From positions 248,001-312,000 of the forward strand of contig NC_083513.1 in assembly GCF_032362555.1 (NCBI RefSeq): 64,000 nucleotides of DNA. The letters are read 5' to 3'. The number at the start of each line of letters is the position of its first letter. Positions within the stretch are counted from its first letter, which is position 1. Of the stretch, positions 62,327-64,000 are shown piece after piece. Under the pieces are notes generated by a model. The model did no database searches. It had not been told where the DNA came from and saw only the letters and a program-made list of their open reading frames with translations. The DNA comes from Amyelois transitella. Lineage: Eukaryota; Arthropoda; Insecta; Lepidoptera; Pyralidae. The translations under genes were made by a program, and so were the position numbers.

Positions 62327-64000
62327 CTCTAAAAAGATTATCTGGTTTAATTAGACCTGATAATAATAAAAAAAAGTAAATAGATTTATTTTTTCAGCAA
62401 AATAGTTGATTTTTAGAATTGAAATAAATTTAAATGGATATCTCTTTTATTAGCATGTAACATCTAAGTCTTCATCGTCACTTACCATCAGGTGAGACGG
62501 AAGAGAAATGCCTTATTCAGTATTGAAAAAAAAATTGTGTTTTTATTTGTAATTACGAATAAAATATATTTTTATCATATAAACCAGTTAATTTTGGTTT
62601 AGCCGCAAACATTAACCGTGATGTCTATATATAAAATGAAACAATTTTATACAATATTAAACTTAATTTAGCCTGCAGAGTACAATAGCATAATGTAGAT
62701 ACTCAGTGCACAAATATTTTTCTAATGCACAAGTTGTTTATTTGAATTAATAATTTATTCATTCATTTGCCTTAACAAGAACGAGGTTGAAAGTCAATTT
62801 TGAATTTATTGGTGAACTTTGAAATTAATACGAGTATTTATATCTCGATGTGAAATTAGAGTAATATCATATAATTTAAAGTGCAATTGGCACTCAAGGC
62901 ACCGGCAAAGTGTATTTTATTAATAAATTAATTGAAAAATTAAAGATACAGAGTATAAAAGCACAGAATATTTTAAAAGTAACATTTTCAGCCGGTGATA
63001 TTTCTGGTGTGTACACCAGAAAAAATTCCATTTGCTTAGTGCAAAATAAAAGTCTGTCTTATTATATAAAAATCCAATAATTTGAAAATTGACTTCAAAA
63101 TGTAACGATGTTTCAGTCAAAAATAAATATCAACAGCTCTTTGACATCTATTAAAGTATAATTGTAAGTTAGAGTCAATTTTGGTGTCAAATTCTCCCGA
63201 AATTCAATTACTTGGTAGGAATCAGCACAAGGTGGTATGATATTAAATTTAAGTAATCATTATTTCGTGTATTTTGATTGGATCTTTAAATATTAGTCTT
63301 TTTAAGATTGCCGGCTCTGTCTACCCCGAAAGGGATATAGACGTAATTATATATATGTATCTTTTAAATTCATATCTTCCGAGTGCATATTTGTATGATT
63401 GTATAGATAAGCAAGCATCCATTATAAACATATCAATGAGTTAGAAGTATAATTATAAGCATCGCATTTCCAAACAGAAATCAGTTTTTATGACCAAATA
63501 AAAATATTTTTGAACTTGTTTTTAATATAAAATTATGATTCAGTTAAAATACACGATATAATGACATAGCATTATGTTGTGAAATGTGAAACTATTCAAT
63601 TCTATGTGTGTGCAATTATATACTTATTATTGTAATTACATATAATATATTAGTATATCAGCAATAAACGAACCTATATCGCAGACATATCACTAGATGT
63701 AAGAATATTAATACATTTTTGAGATGATTTTGTATACCTGTGTCGTTTGACATTGTGAAATGTAGCATAATAAATTCTACTTTTGTAGGAATAAAGCAGA
63801 ATTATATTATTTCTTTGTCCAAATTAATATTTGGGTCAGTTATAATATTTTGATTGAATAAACAGATATTAGTTTATTAATAAAAAAGAATATTACTATT
63901 TCTAAATTTCGGAATGCCTTGCATCAATCTTTAAAAATTAAAAAATTGTATTGTGTATGTTCTTGATGGTTGCAAAATAATATTTAAATCGCCTTAAAAG
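62327..64000. other. Noncoding, continued ChAT intron
   Basis: AT-rich with no recognised exon. 63295-63355 is a short + family A 3' end ('aagattgccggctctgtcta', 'gggatatagacgtaattata'). I searched by eye for the next ChAT exon (a phase-1 acceptor followed by a GW-like start and an LP.VPVP-like motif) and did not find it. Confidence 0.45.

Overview
The window is nuclear DNA from an insect, almost certainly a moth or butterfly. It is AT-rich, eukaryotic (spliced exons, poly(A) signals, no operons) and packed with repeat types typical of Lepidoptera: Helitron-like pieces starting ctagctgtgcccgcga, tRNA-headed SINEs, RTE-like LINE 3' tails, and a very abundant ~260 bp repeat ('family A' here). 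The host gene content is small but coherent. It is the 5' part of the cholinergic gene locus, on the + strand. The first coding exon of choline acetyltransferase (ChAT, 29150-29492) is followed 26.6 kb later by the intact, intronless reading frame of the vesicular acetylcholine transporter (VAChT, 56270-58093). This is the conserved arrangement in which the transporter gene lies inside a 5' intron of the enzyme gene, so one regulatory region supplies both the enzyme that makes acetylcholine and the pump that loads it into vesicles. I recognise no later ChAT exon; they should lie beyond the window.

Layout. 0-2.9 kb: noncoding DNA and repeat fragments. 2.97-6.84 kb: two 5'-truncated LINEs on the minus strand, one with an open 867-codon reverse-transcriptase frame. 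8.27-19.57 kb: a three-layer nest, in which an old short repeat is split by a defective Ty3/gypsy-like LTR retrotransposon whose right LTR is split by a complete, GC-rich Jockey-clade LINE with two open ORFs and a 10-bp target duplication. 20.24-23.54 kb: a complete-looking PIF/Harbinger transposon (TTA duplication, 32-bp perfect inverted ends) with a spliced DDE transposase and a spliced MADF protein on opposite strands, each with its second exon inside the other's intron. 23.7-29.1 kb: SINE and Helitron pieces and two promoter-like clusters upstream of ChAT. 29.5-56.1 kb: ChAT intron 1, mostly family A copies plus other repeats, a perfect 30-bp hairpin, a G-rich tract and possible enhancers. 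56.1-58.8 kb: VAChT with leader and 3' UTR. 60.4-62.3 kb: a foldback element with 477-bp arms and a nested MITE in its loop.

The most notable points are: the ChAT exon has no in-frame ATG but an in-frame GTG in strong context, matching the non-AUG start reported for Drosophila ChAT; tiny upstream ORFs precede both cholinergic genes; the two Harbinger genes are interlocked; and the LTR element has identical LTRs around a dead interior, implying recent movement in trans. All boundaries come from reading the sequence; no database search or alignment program was used, so family names beyond broad classes are recognition-based.
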